Below, piece by piece: positions 1-13,333 of a stretch of 64,000 bases of DNA. How positions within the stretch are numbered: the stretch's first letter is position 1; each line of letters starts with the position of its first letter. A program made the position numbers and the translations under genes. Under the pieces are notes generated by a model. The model saw only the letters and a program-made list of their open reading frames with translations. It searched no databases and was not told the origin of the DNA. This DNA comes from Membranipora membranacea (Eukaryota > Bryozoa > Gymnolaemata > Cheilostomatida > Membraniporidae): assembly GCA_914767715.1 (NCBI GenBank), contig OU612073.1, forward strand, positions 14,508,001-14,572,000, given 5' to 3'.

Positions 1-338
1 TAAATCCTAATCTCTAATGATATTGATGGAGAAATTTTGTTATACACTGCAAAGGTTTTTTTATATCCAGATATTAAAAATTTCTGAAATCACTACATGA
101 AACAAAGCATTTACATTGTGTCACAGCAGATAACTTTCTCTATCTAAACATAACTCAAATCATTATCTCCATATCCATCACAATATCCCATCTGTTGATG
201 TCTGTTCTCCAAGACTGTCTTAAGTAATAAAGCTAAAATTAATCGAGGGCCATGCTCAAGTATGTCCTTCACCCGTTTTATGCTGATCAAGGTTTTCATA
301 TTTTTTCAAGTAACACGAAAAACCAGATTTTATTTTAC

Positions 339-3096
339 CTTTCAGAGTGAGATGATGTGGCGGGTTGTTTCTCCGTTCATCACCAGCATGCACTTGAGGA
401 TCAGGATCAGCTCCCTGATCACCGTTAACCCCGCCAGCGGCCCCAGCAGTGTTCCTCTTCCTGTCATCAGGGATATCAGCTTCATTAGCTGCATTTACCT
501 CATCGTTCAATAATAAATCCTGATCTGTACATATAAAATAAGTGTTGCTTTGTTAATTCCATACATGCTAATAAATTGTGATTGAATTATTTCTTAACAT
601 GATTTACTCATCAGAAAATAGCATTTGTCTAATTATTGTACATGAGACAAAGTTGTGGGCTGTCTTAGTTTAAGTGTATGCTTACCATAACAGCTCTTTT
701 GATCTTTTTTGTCCGGCGTGCCTAAAGAGAAATACAATATATATGTGAATTTAGATCACCAGTATAGCTGAAACTTTTCAATGATAAAGTAATGTATATA
801 TCTAGATAACTCGAGTTGTGTCATGCAGATCCAGAATAAAAGCCAGTCGAGGCATGTATCACACACTTTTCTTTTCCCTGTCAAGCCACATAATTCCTGA
901 GCATTAGAAACACACTAACGGGATTGTCCTATACTCTCTCAGATGGGTGTTGCTGGATGGAGAACAATGAGGCAAGGGTAGTTATGTTCTTTATTGCCAC
1001 AAATGGCAATATAGCCTAACAAAGGCACAAATCATTTTTTATGTGAAGTAAGTCAGCAATTTTGAAGGACGAGAGACTGCAACCCAACACCACCCTTGAT
1101 AAACAATAAGCATCAAGAGCCATGCTACCCACAGGACAAAGCACATTTATACACTAGAGTAGTACTGGCTGCTGCCTATAATTTATAGGCAGCAGCCAGT
1201 ACTACTCTAGTTATGATTTACACAATGGTAGAGGTAGAATTAGACCGGACAAATAATTACTTATAAGATTAGGAGTTGCCCTCCACTCAATCAAGACGCG
1301 ATATCGTGGACTGTGGTATTGTTTAAACTGATATGTACAAGCCCATTAAACCTCTGCGACATATATTTTAATTCACTGCATATATCAGATTTTTCATACT
1401 AGGCTAATAAATATGTTTGCTACAGATTCATGAGATATGTGTCCCTGAACCATTAATTATCAGTCATAATGATGAATGAATTCACCCGGTGCCTCAGAAC
1501 AAAGCAATGTATCCTAGTGTTCTCCATCAATCGGCAATAGCATAGCATTGGGTTTATGACTAATCAGTTTTTATCTGGCATTTCCTTAGATATTCCATGA
1601 CTTGGATTTCATCATCAGTGGCAGAGAGTTACATCTATGAACAACAAAGACACCTGAACCTTTGCATGCAGTGGTCTTTGCATGGCATGCATGGGTAGTG
1701 AATTTATTACCAGATGAGTAACTTAATGCCTAATCTAGTCTGATGCCCAAAGCTCAGGTCAAGGTCAATCAGTATAGCATGAATCAACTCAGAGATTGAT
1801 CTGCCATGAGGTTTACTGTTATAATATGCAGCAGAATCTAGCAATGGCAAGGGTAGTACCAGGAGCTAATTAATGGCCTAACTAACCAACTGCTGCTTCA
1901 GGAACTTGTTGATCATCTGTGGCTTCTGTCAACCAAAGGTTAAACAAATCAGCCAAATAATCACATTATAAAGCCATGGCATCAAATATTACAGTGATGA
2001 CTTTGCCTGAATCATTCCAGGTAGAAAATGACAATTTTTGTTCGCATACATCACCAATAAAGTGTGATTCGCAACTTGCATATCAATAAACTACCATGGT
2101 CGATATTTCATCATTACTGCTCATATTATCTTGATCTTTGCGCAATATTCATGTCAGCAAATGAAGAAATGTTCTTCAGAGTAATTTGTGAAAAACCATT
2201 AGAAAGATGGTCATGATGATCAGATTCTTCTCCTTCTAGTGATACCAAGAGAATAAATAACTTACGTTTTTTGTTAGTCAGTTGGACAGTTGGCCAGTTT
2301 TTTACTTTCTTCCAGCAACAGGCAACCAATATTCCCAACAGAATAAGAAAAAAGAGTGGCAACCCAATTGCTAAGCCAAGTATCGTCTGCTGCTGTGTTG
2401 TCATCTTCTTACTCTTCTTCTCATCGCCCCTTCTACTTGGTATATAAGTTTTAGTTGTTGTGTATGGAATTGGTGATGTGCTGACGGCTGTGGTTGCCGT
2501 GTATGGAGGTGGTGATGTGGTGACAGGTATGGATGTGGTTGTGTCTGTACCCAGTTGTCCGACATGGCAGTAGTTATGTGCATAATCTGTCAAATAGATG
2601 TGTATATATAAGTGGAAAAATTAACAAACCATTTATCAAAGTTACAACTAAAGCATTTATTATATGTAACGCTGCTGCGATGGGTTCGATACAACATAAG
2701 CTATTAGGTGGCCTGTATCACAAGCTGCCCCAGTATTTAAAAGATGAATGTTACGGTCAAAAGTAGCTTTTGCTGACACCAGTTCAGATTAGATTTACAT
2801 GACGCTTAATCTCTCTTCCTACCTTTACACCTAAACTTGCACATTCCCTCTTCTCGAGATGGATATAAGACATTGTTACAAACATCAGCGCATGGTTTGT
2901 AATGACCAAAACCCTCCAGAAAATAACATGCTGAGGTGATGTTGTGATAACTGCCTTGGCAGTCATCATATGACAGCTGGGAATATTCTCCACTACATAT
3001 CAAGTGATGGGGAACTGGACTGTCAGAAACCAATACAATGAGACTGACTAATGCAATCAACATCCAGTTGATGAGGTGAGCTGGTGACCAACACAT
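339..3096 (-). CDS. Receptor-like gene A: single-pass membrane protein of the Cys-rich tandem family (3' end outside window)
   Basis: Exons in transcript order: 3096-2823, 2586-2266, 1925-1887, 721-686, 524-339, continuing past the left edge because the last exon ends in a GT donor without a stop. All joins are phase 1 and stay open. The first exon starts MCWSPAHLINW, has a hydrophobic signal-peptide core, and then seven cysteines spaced C-x11-C-x10-C-x11-C-x3-C-x12-C-x3-C. Exon 2 begins DYAHNYC (the eighth cysteine), then a Thr/Ser/Pro-rich stalk with TTSPPPY-type repeats and a strong membrane helix (LGLAIGLPLFFLILLGILVA) followed by CCWKK. Three short hydrophilic tail exons follow, the last rich in Asp, Asn and Pro. 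The model implies a type I plasma-membrane protein. No ligand or family is recognised. Exons 1 and 2 are well supported by homology to genes B and D; the two smallest tail exons rest only on splice sites and phase. Confidence 0.65.
1153..1211. repeat. Perfect 28-bp inverted repeat (short hairpin element)
   Basis: Two 28-base arms, beginning ACTAGAGTAGTACTGG, are exact reverse complements around a 3-base ATT loop. It lies in a gene A intron, between exons 1925-1887 and 721-686. A perfect match this long suggests a young foldback element or strong secondary structure. Confidence 0.9.
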
Positions 3097-3300
3097 CTGC
3101 AATAATAAAATTGGGCAGTGAGGGATAGAAAGAGGCTAATTTGACACTTGCCCAACCTCAACTTTGACGTTACTACACCCACTATTACTTGAACTTCAAA
3201 TTATTATACAGCAAATTCCATCGACTGACTTTCTGGTGATCGACAAATAGTAGGGTATTGAGTAAAGCTTGAGTGTGTGTTGAAGTTCTCCATGTATAAT

Positions 3301-6300
3301 TTAACGTTGTGCTCCGTGTTCTCTACTTGCAAATTGGTCTTGAAGTTTTTGATTCAAGATGAAAATGCAGTCAGCACATTCCCGAGCGCAGCTAATCCAA
3401 CCTAGTCGGAAGATGTAAGTGTTTCCTCTACCATTCCCCTTGTTTGGAAGAGTGTGGGGACTGTGGGAATAGTGATCACATACATACCAATCCTGTTGTG
3501 ATTTGTATGCATGGATAAGTAATAGATATGTTAGCAATCGTATACAAAGAAATACTTGAAGATTAGAAATAAACCTCACCTCTAAGAGTACTGTGATGAT
3601 CGTGAGATTGCGCTTGGTCCACAAATCTATGACGGTCCCTGATAAGAGAAGACGTGTCATATGATACAATAGAATAGTTGTTAACTTGCGCTTGAATGTG
3701 AGCTGATAAACTTATGTTCTTGTCGCTAGAAGTGATATACTTTTATGGTGCAGTCTTTGTCACATGATTGCTGCTGAAATCTTGAGCTTGAAATTGAAGA
3801 ACTTGTCTTACCTGATTTGGAAGCTACATCAGCCTTCTCATCACGTTCTCTACGATGCTGTAGGTTTATTTAGTAGTTTGATCAAGACTTGAACTCAGAT
3901 ATCAGATGTATGTATATATATATCTATCTAAAACGAGATCAACTGGAAACTAAATTTGAATAACTGAAAAAAACACTACCAGACTGCTCTATCCATTCAG
4001 ATGATGTGCTCATCGAAGTCTGACTGTAAAACTAACCAAGCTATTGATTAATCATCATCAGGTCATTCCACTATTATTCCATCACTGCATCTTATTAATT
4101 GGGATTTCCCAGGCCAATACAAGTTGATGAACAATTGGGACTTCTCACAAGGCAGGGTTTTTCCACAACTTTTGAACGCTCAATTCCATGACTAATTAAG
4201 TAATGAAAGTGTTTGGGGTAACCCAGTATGACAAGAAAGTGGTAACAACAATCACAGCCACTTATGTTAGTTCAGTTTGGTCTGGATCAACCTTTTACAA
4301 AAATTGAATATGAAAGATCAGGGTAGTGAACCTGTTTTTAAAGTGTATTGAAGAGACAATTAAATTGAGCAGTAAGATAACAGTAAATAAAGTACCACCT
4401 GTTGAATCACTGATCATGGCAAAAATGCTGCATAACCATGAGCCAAAGTTGAACAGTGACATGGTCGGTAACCATTAGAAATAGTTGTGGTTCAAAATTT
4501 AGTTATGCATAATACATACATACAAACTAAAACAAAGTACTGACACAATTTTTCAAAGTCATCATAGTGGTTAACCGGCAGCAGGCACTGTTTAATCTCT
4601 GAGATGAGTGTTATATTCATAATGCCTTTACCCCAACATCCTGCCAAGTCACCAGTAGCATTTGCATACTAAACGCCAATATCCCACTTTCTGTTGCCAA
4701 TGACGCAGAGTAAATATGAATAAGTGTTTATGAATGTTTGTATGTCGGCTTGGTTTAGGATTTTCCATTTTTCGGTCCGTTTCTAAAGATTTTGTGCACT
4801 AAAGGGTGATGAGCAACGATCAGGCAATAAGTGGCTCCACATCTACAAACAAGTAATTTCAAATTACTGAAAAATAAATGAAACTCAAAATCTAACAGTT
4901 GAATATCAAAATTTGGACGACTGGTTATCTGTTAAGTATCCACAAACATGTATTTTGTTCTGGGACTGTTATTTATATGTAGGAAAATAACTAACATTGA
5001 TAAAATTATATCGAAGTCATCAGTTATGTAGAATAAGGTCTCTTACAGCATGTGAACAAAAGCTGTTGAATACAACAATCCATGATTTCTCCCCTGAGCC
5101 TAACTTGTACTAACGCGTTCGCTTACTAGTCTAGGTGCTCAGACAAAATCAACCACTCATTTAAAAAAGTGGTCAAAATTGTAGCCGTCTGAGCACTTAG
5201 ATCAACCACTTACCTGAGTCTGTACGCTGCCGGGGAGGGTTCGGAGTATGCGGATTAGGATCTTCAGTGGCACCAAGGGCCTCTACAAAATACCACAATG
5301 GAATATATGGCTCCATCACATATGTCAAGTCAAAACCCGTAAATACGAGATAATCAATCCAGTCAAGAACAACCTTTAGGCAGCCTGTGGCCCAGTTTCA
5401 GTTGATTTTCACTCAAATTTGAGATGAGAAGATATTTAAACAGTACTAACTTTACATGCTCTCTTTGCCGGTCATTCTCTCTGGAGGTTTTGTTTGGTGT
5501 TTAGGGCTTGGGGTTTAATAACAGACACTTATATAACTTACCTGAAAATCACACTATTTTCCTCTATATTGGAAATGTAACCATCTTATCCCAACTACGA
5601 CTGAAAATTAATTGTAACTGGGCCACAGGCTATTTATGAACCTAGAGCAGTATTCTAAATAAACCTGAGAACTCTTGATTGTTACCATGAACCAGATTCT
5701 TTAAAATCTCTGTGATGAAGAGGATGGAAGAGGATGAAAAAGAACACGTTCGCTGATAGATAATTGCCACACACACTGATCAGGTATAAATAGGTCTAAC
5801 GTACCCAAAATCTAAATGAAATTAAACTTCGTTAGGTGGGGGCAAAAGTCAGGGGGGCTCAGACTAAGAAGTGCTCTAAGTGGGGAATTATCAATATTTT
5901 AGCATCTATTAATAACAATTCAAAGACTAAAGCAGGAAAGCTCAGCACAAAGCTAATATTACTGCCGTAAAATGTCTTGGACACATTGGCTTTTAAGCCT
6001 AAAACCCTCAATTGAACTCAGGAAACTTTGTTTATCATTAGTAACAGAGTTGCGTATTTTTCCAAAATAATGATATTTGTTTTCTGCTGGTGTTCTGTGG
6101 AATATCAACCAACATTACACATCACTCACCTTTTCCTTCGGCTGCATCTGGCTGCCTCCTCTTTGGTAGGATGACAAACTTCACTATCAACACAGCCACC
6201 ACCATCACGACTACAACGGCGCCAATCACTATCCCAACAATTACCATATCCTTAAGTCCGTGTCCAGTCGCCTCAGTTGTTACATCGGGTAGATAACTGC

Positions 6301-7417
6301 AACTGTTTCTGTAGTAATCTAAAACAAAAAGCTATTGAACAGAAACTAGAATAATGTCTGGATGCCTTTTTCGTTTCAAGTCATACCAAAAATTGACAAA
6401 ACAGGTTACAGCATATGGTAATAACCCCATATATCAAATTCAAAGTTATATGATATCATTTAGCCGAATGTGAAAGGAAAATCCAAAGCGAGTGTGAGTT
6501 AGTTCAAATACATAATATGAGGGGGGGGGGGGGGTTGTTGCGTATGTCCTTAGAACGCAAGTTTACAAAATATTCCACATTGGTCAGCTTGGTCATATTG
6601 GCCTCATTTGATGATTATAAATAAATATTTCACAGTTCCCATGTTCCCAATGTTTGTGATAGACGGATTGTAAACTATGGAAGGACTCTGCATCACATTT
6701 CCGTTTTTCGAAGTCTAAAGACCATTCACATAATATACAAATACCCAAAAAAAGTTATCAGCACAGATGAGCAAGCATAAGTGAATGACAGATGGTGTGG
6801 TAATACAAGACTGACACTGTAATGTGAGGGAATCAGGCTGTCATTACTGCGCCCAATCATACCATACAACAATTAAATCATTCATCCAAGCACATTCTCG
6901 CATCATAAAAAGGGTTGTTTTTTGTGAGAGTTTAATGTCACAGCTTGTGACATCACCGATTCATTTCACTGTTAGAGTAATCACAACCATCTCTTTTCAA
7001 AGAGAATTCATCATGGTATCACACCTCAGAACATTTATTATCCGTCCATGAGGGTCGTCAGAGTGGGGGGGGGGGGGCATCAGGTGAAGGCAAGTGTCTG
7101 AGAGGCCTGGATTAGTACCGTTTAAGAGAACGCTGTGACTTACCAGGACAGTAAGACTGACACCTCTCCGCTCCTCTCGATGGATACACAAGGTCACGAC
7201 AAACCTCAGCGCAAGGAGTATAGGTGGAAGATATCGGATCGAGGTAACATGCTGCAGGGTTTTCATAATATTTTGTCTGACAATCATCATGGGTGAGCCG
7301 TGAATACTCCCCACTACAATGGAGTGGTCGAGTCATAGTAGTACAAGATGATGGGGCACAGAGCAGTGTCACAATCAGGAAAGCTGCATTTCTCAATAAT
7401 ATTACAAAGACTCCCAT
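3301..7417 (-). CDS. Receptor-like gene B: single-pass membrane protein of the Cys-rich tandem family
   Basis: Exons in transcript order: 7417-7144, 6318-6130, 5282-5214, 3847-3812, 3638-3301 (stop), giving 301 residues if all are right. The first exon starts MGVFVILLRN with a hydrophobic signal sequence. It carries CSGEYSRLTHDDC and the same seven-cysteine spacing as genes A and D. Exon 2 begins DYYRNSC, has a short stalk and a Val-rich membrane helix (MVIVGIVIGAVVVVMVVAVL), then a basic cytoplasmic start (KRRQPDAAEGK). The 69-base exon encodes a Pro-rich stretch (ATEDPNPHTPNPPRQR). Exons 1-3 are convincing. The 36-base exon matches gene A's microexon only in length and phase. The last exon is open and in phase, but its hydrophobic and cysteine-containing composition is unlike a tail, so the true 3' end may lie elsewhere. 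Function is unknown. Confidence 0.6.
5130..5201. repeat. Short imperfect inverted repeat in gene B intron
   Basis: Arms of about 15 bases (CTAGGTGCTCAGAC and GTCTGAGCACTTAG) flank an inner ACCACT/AGTGGT pair. The repeat stops about 13 bases from the donor of the 5282-5214 exon of gene B. It is probably a small foldback remnant. Confidence 0.6.
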
Positions 7418-9421
7418 ATCCCTGGGACCTGAAATACGGAAAAATGAAAACGATTGGTATATTGGATATGATTGTATGCTCAGTCATAAAGGTGATTTAA
7501 TGACAACATTCAATCAATTCAATTTTATACAATAACATTGCATTTTTAAATTTTGTGTGATCAAGAGGATAATAATGGTTAGACTAGGGAGAGCACTCGG
7601 GACTTCTTTTGCACCATCATGGTGCTGGAGACATATGTACAGCATTCGTTGTGTATTGTAGATCTAGTTTATCGCAACAAAGATACGTAGTGCACTCTTT
7701 CCATACACCCGCCTCGCTAACTAACCCTCAGTGCGTTCATACGGTCGTGGATGGAGAGATCACAGATCATACTAAAAGAATTCTTTGGTATTTAAAATAA
7801 ATATTAACAAACCAACTATTATCTCAAGATGTGATGTGCCTGAACTCACCTGGTATGCCGTTCTATTATATGATATCAACCAAAACTGCCAAACTGCCAA
7901 GTGAGTATAGAAATGAAATCTTTAGCACTGTATGATTAGTATCACTTTGTACATATATAGTTTGCCTTGTAGAGGGAAAAACTGGCTACTGACTACTCAC
8001 AAGATCTTGACTGTTAGTGTTAGATAAGAATCATTTTCAACGCCTTGGTTACATGGAAGCTTCCAACATAGACAAAGGAGTAGCAAATAGGGCTGGGGGA
8101 AAACCCATCATTAAGTCTATGGGAAAACCATACTCTGGAAAACCCGAATGAGTTTTGGAATTCTCATCTTCATCGTATTATATATAACAGGCTTGGTGGG
8201 TAATTCTTCCCATAATCTCTCTAGAAGACAAAAGTTCCGCATGGGGAACAAATCAATCATGGTAGTTCTAATACCCAGCTGGGAGTAGAAAGGCCTATCG
8301 CTAATTGTCTAGTTATAGATGCAGCATGCTTCATTGATATTCTAGTGCTGGATGGTCCAGGATTTAGCTTGTAATTGGCTATATAACTAATTTACATAGT
8401 GTGAGGATTCTCAACTGAAAACCTGACCCAAGGCACCAATTGTAAAAACTAATAAGAAATAAGAAAACATGAATAGATTGTATAGACTTCTATGTGGTAT
8501 CATTGCTGTAGTACATCAGTAGTCCTGTCTCCGAGTTTATATACATGCAGGGTGCAAAAGTTGAGTATGCCAATATGTAAAAGCGCGACTTGTTCCATTC
8601 TAATAAAATTGATTATTAATGATCAGTGTAAAATCCCATACCCAGTAGCTCTCAACTGCGTATGGGATTTTACACTGATCATTGATAATCAATTTTATTA
8701 CAGTGGAACAAGTCCGCTCATTACTAATAATATCAAAAGAATATAAATTACGAGATCTCGTGGATAAAGTCCCAATCAAAACGCTAAAATTTACCATTGA
8801 TATGGAATGTTTTCATTGCATATCTTGTTGAAAAAATATTCCCTGAAGGGAGATAAAAAAATTTTGTAAAAGATATGCAATGATGGTTTAAAAGTGAGCA
8901 TGAAAAATGAGCAACTCACTGAGTTTCGAAACTTTTAAGTTTGGAATCGACGAATTTGCAGTGCTTATACTCCCATTTCAATTGGCAATCAATACATAAA
9001 TTAAACTTATATTCCATAGTAAGATACCACAGCATAGCGGATATAGTTACCTAGTACTGACTATGAAGGAACGTAATGATAAGCTAAGTCTAAAAACTAA
9101 AACATTTATCTAGGATGATCAAAACATTTGAATACATCATATATAACTGCCATTCCTTCTTTTTTCACACGGGCTCATTTGTCATGATACATTGGTCGGT
9201 GAATAGAATTAAGTATATATATAAATATATATTCATACACCGTCTTCACGCCGTAGGAGTCTCTTAGGCCAGACACAGATCCTGCCATCGGCATTCATAA
9301 GAACAGATGTGTTATATGGAACGTTTGATATACACATACCCGGCTTTTACAGGCTGGCGACCAGAATATCTTCACAGCCAAGCTTCATATCACATCAGCA
9401 TCGCCAGCGCCTTTACTGTGA
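7418..9421. other. Spacer between receptor-like genes B and C
   Basis: About 2 kb between the start of gene B and the stop of gene C. Apart from the palindromic element at 8587-8714, I see only AT-rich sequence and short unrelated reading frames. Any promoter of gene B should lie at its left end; no convincing core motif was recognised. Confidence 0.6.
8587..8714. mobile_element. Palindromic MITE-like element, family 1, copy 1
   Basis: Two arms of about 55 bases (starting GACTTGTTCCATTC, ending GGAACAAGTC) pair with only a few mismatches around a loop of about 18 bases containing AGTAGCTCTCAACTG. A second, more decayed member lies at 20244-20369. No coding capacity is present, so it is presumably a non-autonomous DNA transposon. 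Confidence 0.8.
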
Positions 9422-12344
9422 CTATAATTGCTCAATGTTACGAGCGCCGCCGTTCTCAGCTGGATTAGAGTTACAGCCTGTCCCTGTCCCTTGTTCTTGT
9501 GCCACTCCTCCATTATCTCCGGCTGCTGCCCCAAGAGACATGTCGCCATTCTGACCAAGTGGAAGACCACTTTCAGGCCGATTTGGATCTGTAAAATGAT
9601 AAGATCTTTTCAGACAAAGTTATCAAATTTTATCTTCACTAATCAGGTGATGAGAAGCTCGATCATAGGAGCTCATCACTGCAGGTGATTCAGGCCTGTA
9701 ATAAATCCACTCCCTCATCTGATGTAACTTCAGATGTAACTGACATTGTCTTGAGCCTTAGAACGAAATCATAGCGTTGGCTGATTCATTACATCAAAAC
9801 ACAATTATATAACTAATCAGCCTGGCAGGTTGCGTAACATTATTGATTCTGAATTAGGCATCTGAACACTTCTAATGCTCAACATTCAGATCAGTCAGAA
9901 CATAAACCTACACTTACATGACTAAATATTCTAGATTCGTGTGGACAGATCTTTTCACCTATGCTCGCTAAATGTGGGATTACTTCTACCAAGATTTTAG
10001 AGTTATAATATGTTTAATTTTTTTTTAGATTGGATTTATCAACAATGTGTCATTGGTAATGTGTTTGAACCTTTCTATTGCACCATAGGGTGCGCACACA
10101 GCAACACCGCGTGGCCAGAGAGAGAAATTACATAGGAAAATATATACTGACCTTGCTCCCCAGGCTCCTCAGCATTGTTTAATGGATCAGTATATTGCGG
10201 ATGATAATTTGGATCATTATATTCTATCGGGGGCGGGTGATCTAGAAAAATCAACACACAATTAATACAACAAAAGGACCCATTTAGTATCTTCTCACTG
10301 AGCTTTGGATAAAAGTTCATATATTGCATTAGGACTGTCTCAGGAAAATTGGTCAACAAATGCAAAGTAAGAGATACACTTTACCTCAAAGAAGACATGC
10401 TTCAACACATTTCATGATAGCGGCTCTGAAAACAACATAAATACACCAAATATACACCATAACAGCACATATTTATTGTGATATTCTGTACTCAGCTTCT
10501 GCACATCAGTCCATGATGACATTCAACTCTATTAATACAAAGAACTATGAGTGATCCAGTTCTTAGAAATAGCTAAATCAATTGTGAAAGTAAGTAAAAT
10601 ACTTAACCCTAATTTGAGCTGACAACTCACCATCATGCGATGCTTGCTGAGGTCTGATCAGATTATCCAGCTCCTGGCCTTGTTGACCTACATGAATCAA
10701 ATGTTTGAATGTTTTTAGGAGATTAGTAGAGGCTATGATTTGAAGAATTTGTATCAAGGGTCAACTGAGGTGGAAATTATCAAATTTAATTATAATTTAG
10801 ATCTCTGATATGGTGACCAATCAATTTATCATTGGTAGTATCTACGTTGGAAATGTTAGCAGGGTGACATCTCAATATTTGTCTATTAGAATCAATTGTA
10901 AAGAAATCTCCTTCATTATGGTACTGGCGCCCCACTACTTCTCAAACGAGGCTGTTAAGAGCTAATGGTTCAGCAACAAGTCCCCACATAAAGAGCGTGT
11001 TTTTTTTTACATGATCAAATGAGGTGTTCAGGCTGTCTTCTTACCCTGTCCACCATTGTTCTGACCTCTCCTATCTCTCTTTTTCTTTCTCCGCAAGAAG
11101 AATATAATAAGAATGACTGCAACCATTACACATAATGGTACTATCACTATCAGTGCGATCTCCCAAGAGTCTAGATCTGATGATTTGGTTGTAGTTGTGG
11201 TTTGTATTTGTGGTGTCGTAACAGCATCAAAGTCACAGTAGTCACTGAGATAATCTAAAAAAGTCATTCAATATGTGGAATAATTTGTAGGATTACTAGC
11301 AATCCTTCTGATTCGATCTCTCCGAACAGAAGGTTCCCACTAGTACTAAGAGTTAGCTGCGTTCCTAGGAAATGTGGAACTCCTTGGAAAGTATTTAAAT
11401 GTGCAGTTACCCAAGGACTTGGAGATAGGGTCATGTTCTTAAAATACATTAAATTTTATTCTGGGATGATATAAGCCGAAGTTGATGTAGGTAAAGAATA
11501 CATCCGCCACTTAATTTACCAGATCATGCTCGGCGCAAGACTGTATCCACATTAACCGCTCAAAGCCTCATAATAGCTTTGTGTTGCTAGGACTTGTGAT
11601 ATGGCATAAAACAGGTCTTACACAGTGTTTGATTAGTAGTCTCCTGGCGTAGGTTTGTGATATTTCATGTTAAGAATCAGCGTTTAAACATTATAGATTC
11701 ACCCCGGTAGTGCGCAGTCCTGTAGTCTATTGGTAGCATATATAAGCATGCCCACAGCAGAATGAAGATAAATTTTTGAAGTGCTTTCAACATTGAATTC
11801 CATATCTGGAATAGCATCATTAGCTTTCTTTTGCAAAACAAAGGGCTTGCAAAAATAGCCAGTCCCTAGTAGCAATCTAGAAATGCCCTAATCATCGACA
11901 CTGTATGGGGTATAATTACTGTTTGCAATTTTGTTAACAAGACAATTTCTCAGGCTAATTATTCATGCTACTAGGGACAGCCAACCAGTTAACAGTCAGA
12001 TGGGTCCCTGTGTTTAGTGTCCTAACCGTATAACGCTATGATACTATTTCCATTCTAAGAGAAGAATCTAATTCAGTGGCTTTCAAACATTGTGACTTCT
12101 TCAGTCATCATATCTGGCAACTTACTTTGACATCCGACAGTGTCTTTGCAACGCTCTTCACCCAGCGAGCCACTTGTCACATCATTACATATATCTCCAC
12201 ATGGTCTATATTGGCTTTTACCATCGTCAAAGTAACATCCTTTGTTTACAAGTGCATCCCCTCCAGCTGGTGATGAACAGTTATTAAAGGTATAGGATGC
12301 CTCGGGGTCACGACAATAGAACTGATATTCAGCAGCCATACCAC
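9422..12344 (-). CDS. Receptor-like gene C: divergent member of the Cys-rich tandem family (first exon not found)
   Basis: Exons in transcript order: 12344-12126, 11254-11045, 10687-10631, 10241-10152, 9588-9422 (TAG stop). Every join is phase 1 and the reading frame is open throughout, about 247 residues. The ectodomain exon itself starts in phase 1, so a separate upstream exon with the signal peptide should lie between 12.4 and 16.2 kb; I could not place it. Cysteine spacing is C-x11-C-x13-C-x11-C-x3-C-x12-C-x5-C, a relaxed version of the A/B/D pattern. Exon 2 begins DYLSDYC, then a Thr-rich stalk, a helix (IALIVIVPLCVMVAVILIIF) and the basic stop-transfer LRRKKKRDRR. The tail includes a tyrosine-rich exon (EYNDPNYHPQYTDP) and a Gly/Asn-rich last exon. 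The two YxDP sites resemble SH2-binding YxxP motifs, which is only an inference. Confidence 0.68.
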
Positions 12345-13333
12345 CTAACATAGTACACAGTGTGAGCTGGTTAATTCACATTATATCAATTCAGACAAGG
12401 AAAATTGGTCCCTTCAGCAAGATCTCAATGCATTCTAATGTCACTTAATTCAGACTCTGCTTAATAAGAAAAAATTATTTTGGGCCCAGAAGTTTGAATT
12501 AAGTGAAATGCGCTGTAATACTGACTGGCTTAGAGAAGATGTATGTGGATAGTGAGGGCATACAAAGTTACAGATAACAATCAGCCGTTTAGTCTACTAG
12601 TACACTTCTGTTAGTAAATGTTATATACAGGTTCTCCCACAAAAACTTTTGTATGTTAGCAGTAGGCCTATGACCATTCACACTAAGAGACTACCCAATG
12701 TTAAGTAGTAAATTTCCTCAGCCCATTCCCCAAGTCATAGCTAGGTGTTTTGTAGTAAAGGACCTGGGATTAATTCCGAAGGGGTGGTGGTGGGTCAGAA
12801 AAAGAATCCAACCACACTTTCGCCTGTGTCACGACAAAAATGTCTGTATACTTGCCAGAAAGACCCATTATAGGTTTCTAAAATTAAAGAATTGGCATCG
12901 TTGATGTACTTTTATTGTGGATTATCACACTTTTTTCACTGCTCATCAACAAAATCAAACGGCACCATGGTCAGCCGTTGTTGGATTGACAATGAAAACA
13001 AATTGATTTTTAACTTAGGGGGTGATGAATTTCTAACGATACACAAAACCTTTACCCAGAAGTGCTATGAATTTTTTCAGTGTAAAAATATTGCATGACG
13101 ACTAGAGAACTAGCTGCCAGACTATATATTGTTCCGTAGCCTTTAAGGACACTGTTTTATCCATCGGCCGAACATACCACAAGATGACTGAGCTATAATT
13201 TGTACTGTGATTACACCTGGACTCTCACTACCTAACACAAATTATGGTTCAGTTATCATGTATGTTGGGACGTTATACAAGAGTGTCGTGTACGTGAATA
13301 AATGAAGACAAAGCAATCAATAGTGTCATGAAC

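Noticed and set aside
6521-7077. Poly-G runs at 6521-6534 and 7065-7077 (and a poly-C run at 46947-46961) as functional G-quadruplex sites
   Set aside because: Single homopolymers with uncertain length in assembled sequence and no spaced G-tracts.
8492-8797. Two overlapping opposite frames encoding nearly the same peptide
   Set aside because: They are the two strands of the palindromic element at 8587-8714.
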